Of a stretch of DNA of 64,000 nucleotides, positions 12,162 to 23,350 are shown in pieces. This DNA comes from Spiroplasma corruscae. Lineage in GTDB: Bacteria; Bacillota_I; Bacilli_A; Mycoplasmatales; Mycoplasmataceae. A program made the position numbers and the translations under genes. The notes beneath the pieces are model-generated. The model was not told the origin of the DNA and did no database searches. It saw only the letters and a list, made by a program, of their open reading frames with translations. How positions within the stretch are numbered: the stretch's first letter is position 1; each line of letters starts with the position of its first letter. Location: positions 1-64,000 of the forward strand of contig NZ_CP022535.1 in the NCBI RefSeq assembly GCF_002237575.1, given 5' to 3'.

Positions 12162-13283
12162 ATGACTCTAAATAAAAATAAAAAATATATAGTGGGTGTG
12201 TCAGGGGGACCAGATAGTATTTTTTTATTATCTAAACTTATTTTAAAAGGTTATAAAAATCTTATTGTATGTCACATTAATCATAATTTTCGTAAAGAGG
12301 CTTTATTAGATCAAAAAGTTGTCGAAGATATTTGTAAAAAAAATAATACTAAATTGGTTATTAAAAACATATATTATGAAAAAAAGTTTGGAAATTTTGA
12401 ATCTTGAGCTAGAAACGAAAGATATAAAATATTCTCATCATTACTTAAGGAAAACAAATTTGACTCAATTCTTACTGGTCATAACCAAAACGATGTTGTT
12501 GAAACTTTTATTATGCAATTAGAAAAAAAATCATTAGTAAAATATTATGGGATCTCATATAGTTCGAATTTATTCGGGTGTAATATTTTGAGACCCATAT
12601 TAAATTATAAAAAAACTTATATTATTAATTGATTAAACAAAAGAAATATTGATTATGCAATTGATAAAACAAACTTGGATATAAAATATAAAAGAAATAA
12701 GATAAGAGCAAATCTAAAAGAGAAAGAGATAAAACATTTTATAAAAGAGATAAATCAAAAAAATAAGTCTCTGTCAAAAAAATATAAGACTATTAACAAT
12801 TTATTAGACAAAAGTAGTTCGTATCTAAATATTAATTACTTAAAATTAAACGATGATGATTTTAATCTTAGGTTGATATATGAGTTTCTAGTAATTAATA
12901 ATTTACAATCACATGTATTATCTACTAAGAAAGCTAAGGTTAAAGAAATCCTTAAACAAATAAGAAGTAAAAAAAACTATTTAACATATGATTTTGATAA
13001 TAGAATACTATTAAAAGATTACAATAAAATTTATATATGTGATAAAAGCATAGTTAGTACTTTTGAAACAAATAATAAACCAAATAATTGCACATACATT
13101 AATGCCGAAATTAGTAATTTAGTTTATACTAATAATTGGATAAAATGACAATCAAAATTGTATTATAAAAACAAAAAACTAAAAACCCACTTTATGAATA
13201 AAAAAGTAAGTTATTTAGAGAGATTTAAAATAATATTGGTGTTTGAACCTGAACAAAAAGTTATTTTAAATAAATTATGATAG
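12162..13283 (+). CDS. tilS: tRNA(Ile)-lysidine synthase
   Basis: Modifies C34 of tRNA-Ile(CAU) to lysidine, changing both decoding and charging. The 373-residue frame starts at ATG 12162 behind a GAGG site and reads five UGA codons as Trp, including two just before the TAG stop. The PP-loop is SGGPDS at residues 14-19, followed by CHINHNFR and the TGHNQNDVVETFIMQL segment. The KYKRNKIRANL region matches the family's RN.IR motif. The C-terminal half is poorly conserved. It lies upstream of ftsH as in Bacillus, but without hprT between them. Confidence 0.92.
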
Positions 13284-13318
13284 AATTATAAAGATTTAGA
13301 AAAAGTGAGCGGTGTTTA

Positions 13319-15232
13319 ATGAAAAATAAAAAAACGATATGGATAATATTAATCACTATATTTATATTGGCGATAATTGGTTTTGCTATTTATAGTTTTA
13401 TAGTGTCCTCAGCTGAAAAGTTGACTTATCAACAGTTTGAAGAGTTGCTTAAGCAAAACTCAATTGTTAATAGTTCTCTAGAAGAGAAAATAGTTAATGG
13501 TGTTCATGTTATTTCAGGTTCATACAATAAAGATGGGAGTCTACACAGATTTGTAGTTGGTATTAATAACCAACAATATTCTAACTTACTAGAGGACCCT
13601 ATTTTCAAAGACATAGTCGGAAGAATTATTACCAATCAAGAACTTGTTTCACCAATTTGGACTCTTGTTCAATCATTACTACCAATTGTTATTATGATAG
13701 GTGCTTATGTTTGGATTTTTAGTATGATGACAAAAGGCGGAATGGGCGGAGGAATGCTAGGCGGAAAAAACCAAAGACCTAGACAAATAAAATCCGATGT
13801 TAAGTTTTCTGATGTTGCAGGTATTAATGAAGAAAAAACTGAGCTAGTAGAATTAGTTGATTATCTTAAAAACCCAAATAAATACGCAATGATGGGTGCA
13901 AGAGTTCCAAAGGGAGTACTAATGGAAGGTCCTCCGGGTACTGGGAAAACTTTATTAGCAAAAGCAGTTGCTGGGGAAGCAAATGTAGCTTTCTTCACAA
14001 TGGCTGGTTCAGAGTTTGAAGAAATGTTTGTTGGACTAGGTGCTAGTAGAGTACGTGACTTATTCAATGATGCTAAAAAAGCAGCACCATGTATTATTTT
14101 TATAGATGAAATTGATGCTGTTGGTAGAAAAAGAAATACTGCAATGGGTTCTGCTACTAATGAACAAACATTAAATCAACTACTTGTTGAAATGGACGGT
14201 TTTGGTTCTAACTCAGGTGTCATAGTTATGGGTGCGACAAATAGGGTTGATGTTTTAGATCCAGCTTTACTAAGACCGGGTAGATTTGATAGAACTATTC
14301 AGATATCATTACCAGATATTAGAGAAAGAGAAGCTATATTAAAACTACATGCGCGTAATAAGTCTGTATCTCCTGAGATAGAGTGAAAAAGAATTGCTGA
14401 AAGAACACCAGGTTTCTCAGGTGCTCAACTTGAAAATGTATTGAATGAAGCTGCAATACTTGTTGTTAGAAATAAACGTAAGATGATAACATTAGGAGAC
14501 ATCGATGAAGCTATTGATAGAGTTGTAGGTGGTCCTGCTAAGAAATCTAGAGCAATGACAGTTCAAGACAAAAAAGTTGTATCTTATCATGAAGCTGGTC
14601 ATGCACTTATTGGTTTAAAATTAGATTCTGCTTCAAAAGTTCAGAAAGTTACAATTATTCCAAGGGGTAATGCAGGTGGTTATACAATTATGACACCAAA
14701 GGATGAATCAAATTTTTCTTCTAAAGAAGATTTATTTGCATCAATTGCTGGTTATCTGGGTGGAAGAGCAGCAGAAGAGTTAATGTTTGGTAAAGATAAA
14801 ATTACAACTGGTGCTCACGATGATCTTGATAAGGCAACAAACATCGCGAGAAGGATGGTTACCCAATTTGGTATGTCTACTCTTGGACTAACAAAATATT
14901 TAACAATGCAAGAAGAAGCATATGGTCAAACAAAAGGTGTATATTCAGATGAGATTGCTTATAAAATTGATACTGAAATTAATACAATATTAGATAATTG
15001 TTATATTACAGCCCGTGAATTAATTAGTAAGAACCTTGATTTACTTGAATTAATAGCAGAATCATTAAGGGTTCTTGAAACAATCACTGCTGAGCAAATT
15101 GAATATATCAATAAATACTCTAAACTTCCAGATGAAGTTATTAAAGAAAAAGAAAGAATGGAAAAAGAAGAAAAGAAAAAAAACGCTGGAGAAATACTTG
15201 AGTTTGAACCAGATGAGGATGAAAAAAAATAG
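13319..15232 (+). CDS. ftsH: ATP-dependent zinc metalloprotease FtsH
   Basis: Membrane-anchored AAA+ protease that degrades misfolded membrane and soluble proteins. It has 637 residues with two N-terminal membrane segments, about residues 4-30 and 100-130, flanking a short extracytoplasmic domain. Walker A GPPGTGKT begins near residue 204, the second region of homology (LLRPGRFDR) follows, and the zinc site is HEAGH at 424-428. It reads one UGA (Trp) near 14385. The ribosome binding site is weak. The stop codon lies inside the stem of the following terminator. Confidence 0.97.
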
Positions 15233-15253
15233 CACTTCACTGCTATTTTTTTT
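15225..15253 (+). terminator. Intrinsic terminator after ftsH
   Basis: The stem AAAAATAGCA / TGCTATTTTT with loop CTTCAC is followed by more T residues. The stem begins inside the last ftsH codons and contains its TAG stop. It separates ftsH from hslO. Confidence 0.85.
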
Positions 15254-15268
15254 AAATAAGGAGATATT

Positions 15269-16123
15269 ATGGATTTACAAATTAGAGCTATAAGTAATTT
15301 AAGAAATGTAAAAATTTCAATTGTAGATATTACTGAAGGTTTGGTAGAAATAGCAAGTATACAAAAACTGAGTGAAATTGCAGTTGAGGCATTAGGAAAG
15401 CTGATAATAAATACAAGTTTAGTTAGTTTATCATTGAAAGATGGTGCTAAAGTAGTTACAAATTTAAATGGTATGGGGTACTTAGGTTCTTTAATTGCTG
15501 AATTTGATAATAATAATTTTAGAGGTTATGTCCAAAACAAAGTACCAAGCATAAAAGAGGATGAACCAGGAAGTTTACTATCAAAAGCGGTTGGTACAAA
15601 TGGTTTTTTACAAGTTTCTAGATATGATAAAAAAAGTGTTGAACCCTATACTTCAAAGGTTGAAATAGCTTCAGGAGAGATTAATATGGATTTTATGTAT
15701 TACCTGCAAAAAAGTGACCAAATTAACTCGTTAATCACTTCTAGTGTAAAAATTATTAACGGAGAAGTAAAAAAAGCTTGTGGTATTATGATCCAATTAT
15801 TACCCAATTTTAAAGATGATGATATTGATTTTTTAGAAGAAAAAATTGGTACTTTAAGTTACTTAATTAGTACTCTTGAAAAAACAACAAATTATGATGC
15901 GCTTGTAAAGGATATTTGCGAGGATGCGAAAGTATTAGAAACTAGGGAAATAAAGTTTAAATGCACATGTTCTAATGATAAAGTCATGAGTTCTTTAAAG
16001 TTACTTAGCAAAGAAGAATTAAAAAAGGCTTATGAAGAAGGAGAAGTTATAGAGGTTATTTGTGATTTTTGTACTAAACAATACAACATTAGACCAGATG
16101 AAATTTTAACTTTATTAGAATAG
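15269..16123 (+). CDS. hslO: 33 kDa chaperonin Hsp33
   Basis: Redox-regulated holdase chaperone that is activated when its C-terminal zinc site is oxidised. It has 284 residues, starting behind an AAGGAGATATT site. The redox switch cysteines are C232-x-C234 and C265-xx-C268, the standard CXC and CXXC pattern. The N-terminal domain begins with DLQIRAISNLRNVKI. In Bacillus it also lies between ftsH and dusB/lysS. Confidence 0.94.
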   Translation: MDLQIRAISNLRNVKISIVDITEGLVEIASIQKLSEIAVEALGKLIINTSLVSLSLKDGAKVVTNLNGMGYLGSLIAEFDNNNFRGYVQNKVPSIKEDEPGSLLSKAVGTNGFLQVSRYDKKSVEPYTSKVEIASGEINMDFMYYLQKSDQINSLITSSVKIINGEVKKACGIMIQLLPNFKDDDIDFLEEKIGTLSYLISTLEKTTNYDALVKDICEDAKVLETREIKFKCTCSNDKVMSSLKLLSKEELKKAYEEGEVIEVICDFCTKQYNIRPDEILTLLE

Positions 16124-16149
16124 TATGATAAAATTATTTTAGTGTACTT

Positions 16150-16155
16150 TATAAT
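16150..16155 (+). promoter_or_regulatory. Possible -10 box upstream of the ABC ATPase gene
   Basis: TATAAT lies 17 bases before the start codon in the 49-bp gap after hslO. No convincing -35 is present. Confidence 0.3.
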
Positions 16156-16172
16156 TTAATAAGGAGAATAAC

Positions 16173-17063
16173 ATGACTGAAAAAATACCCGAGTTCGTTG
16201 TAATTAATAAGCCTACTTTCAACGAGTCTGATGAATTTAAAGAATTAAAGCAGAAGATTAAGTTTCAAAAACAACAAACATCAAAGTTTTCTAAAAAGAT
16301 ATTATTAGGAGATATTGTTACAACAACTGATAATAAACCTGATACTGATAAATATGTAATTGAACTTTTTGGAGTACGAAAGTGATATCAAACTGGAGAT
16401 ATATTAACCCCCGTATTAAGAGGAGTTGATTTAAAAATAGAAAAAGGTAAGTTCATTGTAATACTTGGACCATCTGGTTCTGGTAAAACAACATTATTAA
16501 ATACAATTTCAGGACTTGATAAATCTTCTGAAGGAGATATTTTTGTATTAGGAAACAATTTATCTTTATTAAAAGATTCGCACTTAACTAAATTTAGACG
16601 TGAAAATGTTGGTTTCATTTTCCAACAATACAATTTATTATCTAATTTAACAGCTAAAGAGAATGCTGAGGTTGGTGAAAACCTAAGTAAAAGAAAAGAA
16701 AATAAAATGTCATTAGTTGATATTTTCAAAACAATTGGTATGGAAGACCAAATGAATAAATACCCTCACCAAATGTCAGGTGGTCAACAACAAAGGGTTT
16801 CTATTGCAAGAGCACTTGCGAAAAGTCCTGAGATATTGTTTGGTGATGAGCCAACAGGTGCACTTGATGAAGAAATGGGTAGAAGAGTTCTGGAAATACT
16901 TGTAGATATAAAAAACAAATACAAGACTACAATTATAATAGTTACTCATAACCCTAATATTAGTGAAATTGGTGATACAGTTATTCATGTAAAAAATGGT
17001 TTAATAGATGACATTAGAAATAATGCTAACCCAAAAAAACCTTCTGATATTGATTGATCTTAA
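16173..17063 (+). CDS. ABC transporter ATP-binding protein, FtsE/LolD/MacB type
   Basis: Nucleotide-binding subunit of an ABC system, 296 residues with UGA (Trp) codons near 16383 and 17055. Walker A GPSGSGKTT begins near residue 99, the signature SGGQQQRVSIARAL near 202 and Walker B with GDEPT near 224, all intact. About 65 residues precede the ATPase domain, a basic and polar extension not usual for the family. The sequence resembles ATPases that pair with large MacB/FtsX-like permeases used in export or membrane mechanotransmission. No permease gene lies next to it, so its partner must be encoded elsewhere. Substrate unknown. Confidence 0.88.
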
Positions 17064-17068
17064 AAACT

Positions 17069-17090
17069 AGTACTTTTTAGTACTTTTTTT
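17069..17090 (+). terminator. Terminator after the ABC ATPase gene
   Basis: Inverted copies of AGTACT at 17069-17074 and 17079-17084 with a TTTT loop are followed by seven T residues. The stem is short but well placed six bases after the stop codon. Confidence 0.65.
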
Positions 17091-17131
17091 ATTTATTTAA
17101 ATTATAATTAAAATAATAGACGGAGGTTATT

Positions 17132-17446
17132 ATGCCAGTATTTACATTCAAAGGTGAAAATTTAAAAACAGTTCAAGAATATCATAAGAAAATAGGGGAA
17201 TTAGCATTACTAGTAAACGCTAAGGTTGAAAATTTTGTATTCTTGTATGAAGAAATAAGTTTAATTACTAATGATAATGATATAAATGTTCTTTATGTTT
17301 CTGTTGAATGACTTGGGAGGCCTTTAAAGCAGGAAATCGTAGCAAATCATTTACAAGATTTTTTTGGTAAATATTATAAGAAGATATATTTAAAGTTTAC
17401 TGAAATAAATAATTTTATGTATTTAAATGGCAAGTTAATAGGTTAA
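17132..17446 (+). CDS. DUF1904 family protein
   Basis: A 104-residue protein that is visible only if the UGA near 17309 is read as Trp. It begins MPVFTFKGENLKTVQEYHKK and contains INVLYVSVEWLGRPLKQEIV followed by IYLKFTEINNFMYLNGKLIG. I recognise this as the DUF1904 pattern, a small tautomerase-like family of unknown function in Firmicutes. A CGGAGG site precedes ATG 17132. Its stop codon overlaps the dusB start by one base (TAATG), so the two are translated together, which suggests but does not show a link to tRNA modification. Confidence 0.75.
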
Positions 17447-18411
17447 TGAAAATAAAAAATATAAATATAGAAGGTAGATTATTTCTTGGTCCTATGGCAG
17501 GAACAACTAATAGCGCTTTTAGAACAATCTGTCGTGAAAAAGGAGCTTCTCTTGTTTATGCTGAAATGGTTAGTATGGAGGGTTTGGTACATAATAATCA
17601 AAAAACAAAGAAAATGATTTATGTCTCTGAGATCGAAAAACCAACCTCATTACAAATATTTGGTTATGATGTAAATTCTTTTGTTGAGGGTACAAAAATA
17701 GTTGATGTAAATTCTGATTGTGACATAATTGACATTAATATGGGTTGTCCAGCACCTAAGGTAGCTCTAAGGAGTCAAGCTGGTGCAAACTTATTAAAAT
17801 TCCCAGAAAGAGTTGGAGAAGTAATAAGAGCAGTAGTTAATAGTACTGATAAACCAGTAACTGTTAAAATGAGAATTGGCTGAGATGATGAGAGCAAGAA
17901 CGTAGTTGAACTAGCAAAAATTGCAGAAGAAAACGGTGCAAGTGCAGTAGCAATTCATGGTAGGACACGAAATCAATTTTATAAAGGACAAGCAGATTGA
18001 ACATGGATTAAAAAAGTGAAAGAAGCAGTTAAAATACCAGTAATTGGAAATGGTGATGTTGTAGATGGAGAATCTGCAGAAAAAATGTTTTTAGAAACTG
18101 GATGTGACGCAATTATGATTTCTAGAGCAGCCCAAGGAAATCCATGAATTTTTAGAGAGATAGAACATTATTTAAATACTAAAACATTGTTAGAGAAACC
18201 TTCATTCAATGAATGAAAAGAGACAATTATAAGACATGCAAAATTATTAATAAATGAACTAGGTGAAGAACATGCGATTAAGGAAATGCGAAAGCAGTTA
18301 GTTTGATATATAAAGGCATATAAAAAAAGTCCAAATTATAGTGAAATGCAAAACAAAGCAGTTCAGATTGAAACTATTAAAGACCTAGAGTCAGTTATTG
18401 ACTTATACTAG
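17446..18411 (+). CDS. dusB: tRNA-dihydrouridine synthase
   Basis: FMN-dependent enzyme reducing specific uridines in tRNA. It has 321 residues and reads six UGA codons as Trp. The family start GPMAGTTNSAFR, the active-site cysteine in NMGCPAPKV, the VTVKMRIGW segment, the HGRTR motif and the ISRAAQGNPW motif are all present. It is coupled to the upstream DUF1904 gene by a one-base overlap and lies just before lysS, matching Bacillus. The specific dus subgroup is assigned by this context. Confidence 0.92.
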
Positions 18412-18427
18412 AATTAGAGGAAAAAAT

Positions 18428-19941
<1,514 letters not shown>

Positions 19942-19942
<1 letters not shown>

Positions 19943-20946
19943 TGAAGTTTGGTATTGTTTTAGGGTATGTTTCTAAACTAAATTTTAAAGATACATTAAA
20001 AGCTATCGAATTAATTAAAGATAGCTTATTTTTGGGTATAAAGAATAAGTTTAAGTTAATTTCTGTAGATAGTGGTATTGTAACAAATAAAAGAGACTGA
20101 CTAAATGACGATTTTCAACAAACAAAAAGACCAATTGATTTTGATATAATTGACAGTAAAGATTTTGGGGAGATTATATTAGCAAACAACAAATGAAGAA
20201 GAAAAATTTTATCAAATATCGAGCACCTAGAAAATAAAAAGGGTATTATATCAAAGTTTTCAACCATTGATAGAGATGCGAAAGTTGGTAATACTAGCTC
20301 GATAATATATGATGAACTAGGTATTGAGCTTTTAACAAAAGAAATAGATATGAAGTTCTTAGATAGCATATTAATAGAACTTTATTCCTTAATTTATAGT
20401 ATTGATATAAAAACAAGTGAGCAATATAAGAACTTAAAAAAATCGCACTTTGCAAAAACATTAACATTTGTTTCTTATAAGAAGTTAAGAGAATTATACC
20501 CATTATTGACCTTCAAGGAAAGAATTAATAAGTTTGCAAAAGAAAATGGAAGTTTTGTATTAAAAGACTATGTCGAAAAAATAATTAATCATAAAAGTAT
20601 GAATAGCTTTTCAGAAGATGTTTTTGATTTTAAAACATATTCTAAACTTTATGTATATAATTATGAGTGTGAAAAAGCAGTTTCAATAGGTTATGCTTCA
20701 TACCAAGTTGATAGAGAAGTTTTAAGAAAACAAAACCTCTTACTAAAAGAGAATTATAAAAATAATACTAATTATAATTATTTAATTAAGTCAAATGCAC
20801 TACCAGTTTCATTGTCTTCAGGACTTTTCATAAATAGAGTGACTATGATGATATTAGAGAAGCAACACATAGCAGAAGTGCATTCGTCTATTTGGGATGA
20901 GGAATTTATTGAATATTGTAGAGCTAATAAAATTAAAGTATTTTAA
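19942..20946 (+). CDS. Diverged asparagine synthetase A-like protein
   Basis: A 334-residue protein with the length and landmark order of ammonia-dependent asparagine synthetase (AsnA, about 330), a class II aminoacyl-tRNA synthetase relative. Resemblances I can see: NDDFQQTKRPIDFD to AsnA NDNLNGVERPVSFD; GEIILANNKWRRKIL to EIVHSLAKWKRMAL; LTFVSYKKLRELYPLL to the I.FV.S.EL...YP segment; and a C-terminal motif-3-like SSGLFINRVTMMILEKQHIAEVHSSIW. The AsnA VDQWDWE block is replaced by YDELGIE, and the RRDE arginine block by DRDA. Activity is therefore doubtful; it may be a repurposed paralogue. It starts on the last base of the lysS stop codon. Confidence 0.7.
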
Positions 20947-20954
20947 GGAGTAGT

Positions 20955-21569
20955 ATGTTTAGTATTATCATTGTGGCAAATGGGAGTTCAAATAGATTCG
21001 GTAAAAATAACAAACTATTATCTAGAATAGATGGTGAATATTTGATTAATATAACTATAGATAGGTTCTTAGAAAATAAATTAATTGAAGAAATTATATT
21101 AGTTTCTAATAATCAGGTTTTCGACAAAGTAAAAAATAAGAATGTTGTAAAAACTTTTGGTGGCGAAACTAGAGCATCATCAGTATATAATGGTTTGAAA
21201 TTAGTAACTAAAAAATATGTACTAGTACATGATGGTGCAAGACCGTTTGTTAATAAAAGCTTCATTAAAATGTTATTAGAAGAAATTAAGAATTATGATG
21301 TAGTAGTACCATATTTAAAAGTTACAAGTTGTTTAAAGCAAGTGTTTGAGGATAATACTATTAAAACAGTTAATAGAAATGAATTTATACAAACTCAAAC
21401 TCCACAAGTTTTTCTATCTAGTGTTATTAAAAAAGCATATGAGAAATTTGATGCTAATTGAATGGATGATCTTCAAGCTGTTGAAAATAACAAAAGCTTA
21501 AAAATAAAACTTATTGAAGGTGACTCTAAAAATATAAAAATAACTTATGCTAGTGATTTGAATCTATAA
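20955..21569 (+). CDS. ispD: 2-C-methyl-D-erythritol 4-phosphate cytidylyltransferase
   Basis: Third enzyme of the MEP (non-mevalonate) isoprenoid pathway, transferring CMP from CTP to MEP. It has 204 residues with one UGA (Trp) near 21459, shorter than the usual 225-240. The N-terminal IIIVANGSSNRFGKNNK is a diverged nucleotide-binding loop (usually AAGxGxRM). The GGETRASSVYNGL and VHDGARPFV motifs are well conserved, as is the TQTPQVF segment. Other cytidylyltransferases such as TarI are possible, but the Bacillus neighbourhood (ispD upstream of cysS) supports IspD. Confidence 0.82.
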
Positions 21570-21580
21570 TCATATTTATA

Positions 21581-21609
21581 TTTAATAAAATAACAAATTA
21601 ATATATAAT
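21581..21609 (+). promoter_or_regulatory. Promoter of the rpsF-ssb-rpsR operon
   Basis: TTTAAT at 21581-21586 and TATAAT at 21604-21609 are separated by 17 bases. The predicted start near 21616 leaves a leader of about 60 bases before rpsF. The same hexamer pair and spacing occurs upstream of rpmG. Confidence 0.55.
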
Positions 21610-21615
21610 TAATAA

Positions 21616-21677
21616 GCGAGTTAATTTAATATTAATTCCTTGCCTTTTCTAAGGCCAATAGACCAAAAGGAGAACCT
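21616..21677 (+). promoter_or_regulatory. Possible S6:S18-type leader of rpsF
   Basis: The leader contains a perfect hairpin GCCTT-TTCT-AAGGC at 21642-21655, just upstream of the AAGGAG site of rpsF. S6:S18 autoregulatory leaders are known before rpsF in many bacteria. I do not see the conserved CCG bulge of that motif, so the call is tentative. Confidence 0.3.
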
Positions 21678-22142
21678 ATGATAAGAAAATACGAAATTAT
21701 GTACATCATTGATAAAGATGTAGATGACGTAAAAAAAGTTGAACAAAAGTTTAATGAAATTTTAACTGCTAATTCAGGAAAAATTTTAGAGTCTGAAAAT
21801 TGAGGATTAAAAGATTTTGCATATGAAATAGATAAAAAGAAAAAAGGACATTATTGTGTTCTTATTGTTGAAACAGATTCAACTAATATATCTGAGTTTG
21901 AACGTGTTTCACACATTGATAAAAATATAGTTAGAAGTTTAATTATTAATACTGAAAATGAAAAAAACTATATTCAATCAACTATGTATGCAAAAACAGA
22001 TATGTCTAAATATAGAGAAGAAAGAAAACCTAATAGACCATATGAAAAAAGGTTTAGAAAAGATGATAATACATCTGAAAGAAAAGAACCTAAAGAAGAA
22101 GTTAAAGCCACTCCTTCTGAAGTAAAAGAAGTAAAAGACTAA
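21678..22142 (+). CDS. rpsF: 30S ribosomal protein S6
   Basis: Binds the central domain of 16S rRNA together with S18. It has 154 residues and is open only with UGA (Trp) near 21803. The family N-terminus MIRKYEIMYIIDKDV and the WGLKDFAYEIDKKKKGHY segment are clear. The last 50 residues are a charged, lysine- and glutamate-rich tail beyond the usual 95-100 residue core. A strong AAAAGGAG site precedes the start. It heads the classical rpsF-ssb-rpsR operon. Confidence 0.95.
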
Positions 22143-22153
22143 GAGGATAAAAT

Positions 22154-22606
22154 ATGAACTCTGTAAATTTAATAGGTAGAATAACCAAAGATCCAGAACT
22201 AAGAAACTCAAAAGATAATAGAGCATTCGTTGCTTTTACATTAGCTGTAAATGAGTTTGCGGGTGGTAAACAATACACACAGTTCGTACCGTGTTTTGCT
22301 TGGGAAAAAACAGCAGAAAATATGGCTAAGTACTTAAAAAAAGGTGGACAAGTATCTGTTGAAGGTTCGCTTAATGTAAGACAAGAAAATATAAATGGTC
22401 AATTTCAACAAAGTGTATTTGTTAGAGCAAACAGAGTACAATTTTTATCAAGTAGTGTACAAGATACATCATCTAATCAAGATAGATTTTCAAATTTTAC
22501 TAGTCCAGGTAACATTGGTAATACACAAAACAATAAGGCTCTTGATTTTGATTTAGTTGAAGACGAAAAAATAAAAGATGATGATTCTATATTATGAGAA
22601 GATTAA
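22154..22606 (+). CDS. ssb: Single-stranded DNA-binding protein
   Basis: Coats single-stranded DNA in replication and repair. It has 150 residues. The OB fold begins MNSVNLIGRITKDPELR and continues through FVPCFAWEKTAENMAKYLKKGGQVSVEG. After a flexible Ser/Asn linker the protein ends in an acidic tip, DDDSILWED, where the Trp is encoded by UGA at 22595. Acidic SSB tips dock repair proteins, although the usual terminal Pro-Phe is absent here. It lies between rpsF and rpsR as in nearly all Firmicutes. Confidence 0.95.
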
Positions 22607-22618
22607 AAGGAGAAAATC

Positions 22619-22843
22619 ATGGTAAAAAAATTTGTTAGAAGAAAAAAAGTTAACTTCTTTGCAAAAAATAAGATAGATTACATTGACTATAAAGATGTAG
22701 ACTTACTAAAAAAATTTATATCAATAAATGGTCAAATATTACCAAGAAGAGTTACTGGTACTTCGCCAAAACACCAAAGAATGTTAGCAATCGCAATAAA
22801 GAGAGCTAGAATTATGGGATTATTACCATTTATAGTTCAATAA
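22619..22843 (+). CDS. rpsR: 30S ribosomal protein S18
   Basis: 74 residues, the partner of S6 on the 30S platform. The signature [31 protein letters not shown] and the closing [12 protein letters not shown] are typical. An AAAAGGAG site lies just before the ATG. It is the last gene of the rpsF operon and is followed at once by a terminator. Confidence 0.97.
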   Translation: MVKKFVRRKKVNFFAKNKIDYIDYKDVDLLKKFISINGQILPRRVTGTSPKHQRMLAIAIKRARIMGLLPFIVQ

Positions 22844-22849
22844 AAAATT

Positions 22850-22875
22850 ATTATACCCAGCTGGGTATTTTTTAT
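22850..22875 (+). terminator. Terminator after rpsR
   Basis: The palindrome ATACCCAGCTGGGTAT at 22853-22868 is followed by TTTTTTATTT. It ends the rpsF-ssb-rpsR operon; rplI-dnaB starts 30 bases later. Confidence 0.85.
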
Positions 22876-22900
22876 TTGTTATAATTATTTTGGTGATTAT

Positions 22901-23347
22901 ATGAAAGTAATTTTATTAGAAGATGTAAAAAATTATGGTAAAAAAAATGATGTTGTAGAAGTGTCTGACGGATATGCAAGAAACTTTTTGATACCCAAAA
23001 ACCTTGCTAAAGTCGCTTCAACAAAAGAACTAGGGCATCTAAGAGTTTTAAAAAATAAGCAACAAGAGATAGAAAACGAAAGTAGAGAACAAGTCAATGA
23101 ATTGGTTGAAAAAATAGAGCAAATAACTTTAAAGTTCTCACTAAAACTAAATAAAGGTAAGGCATTTGGTACAATTTCTTTAAATCAAATTGTCGATGTA
23201 TTGAATAAAAGTCATGGAATTGAAATTGATAAGCGTAAGTTTGAAAGACATGAAAATATTAACAAAGCTGGTTTATACTATCTTAAAATAAAGTTGTCTA
23301 AAGAAAAAAGTGCGACTCTAAAAGTCAATGTAGAAGGAGTTATTTAG
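22901..23347 (+). CDS. rplI: 50S ribosomal protein L9
   Basis: 148 residues. The N-terminal globular domain shows the L9 signature [31 protein letters not shown], followed by the long connecting helix and the C-terminal RNA-binding domain with GKAFGTIS. The length is normal. It is separated from dnaB by three bases and the pair is probably co-transcribed, as in Bacillus (rplI-dnaC). Confidence 0.96.
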   Translation: MKVILLEDVKNYGKKNDVVEVSDGYARNFLIPKNLAKVASTKELGHLRVLKNKQQEIENESREQVNELVEKIEQITLKFSLKLNKGKAFGTISLNQIVDVLNKSHGIEIDKRKFERHENINKAGLYYLKIKLSKEKSATLKVNVEGVI

Positions 23348-23350
23348 TAC

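Noticed and set aside
21461-21569. Truncated ispD with a separate downstream frame
   Set aside because: The break is a single in-frame UGA (Trp); the rest of the frame continues the IspD C-terminus to TAA.
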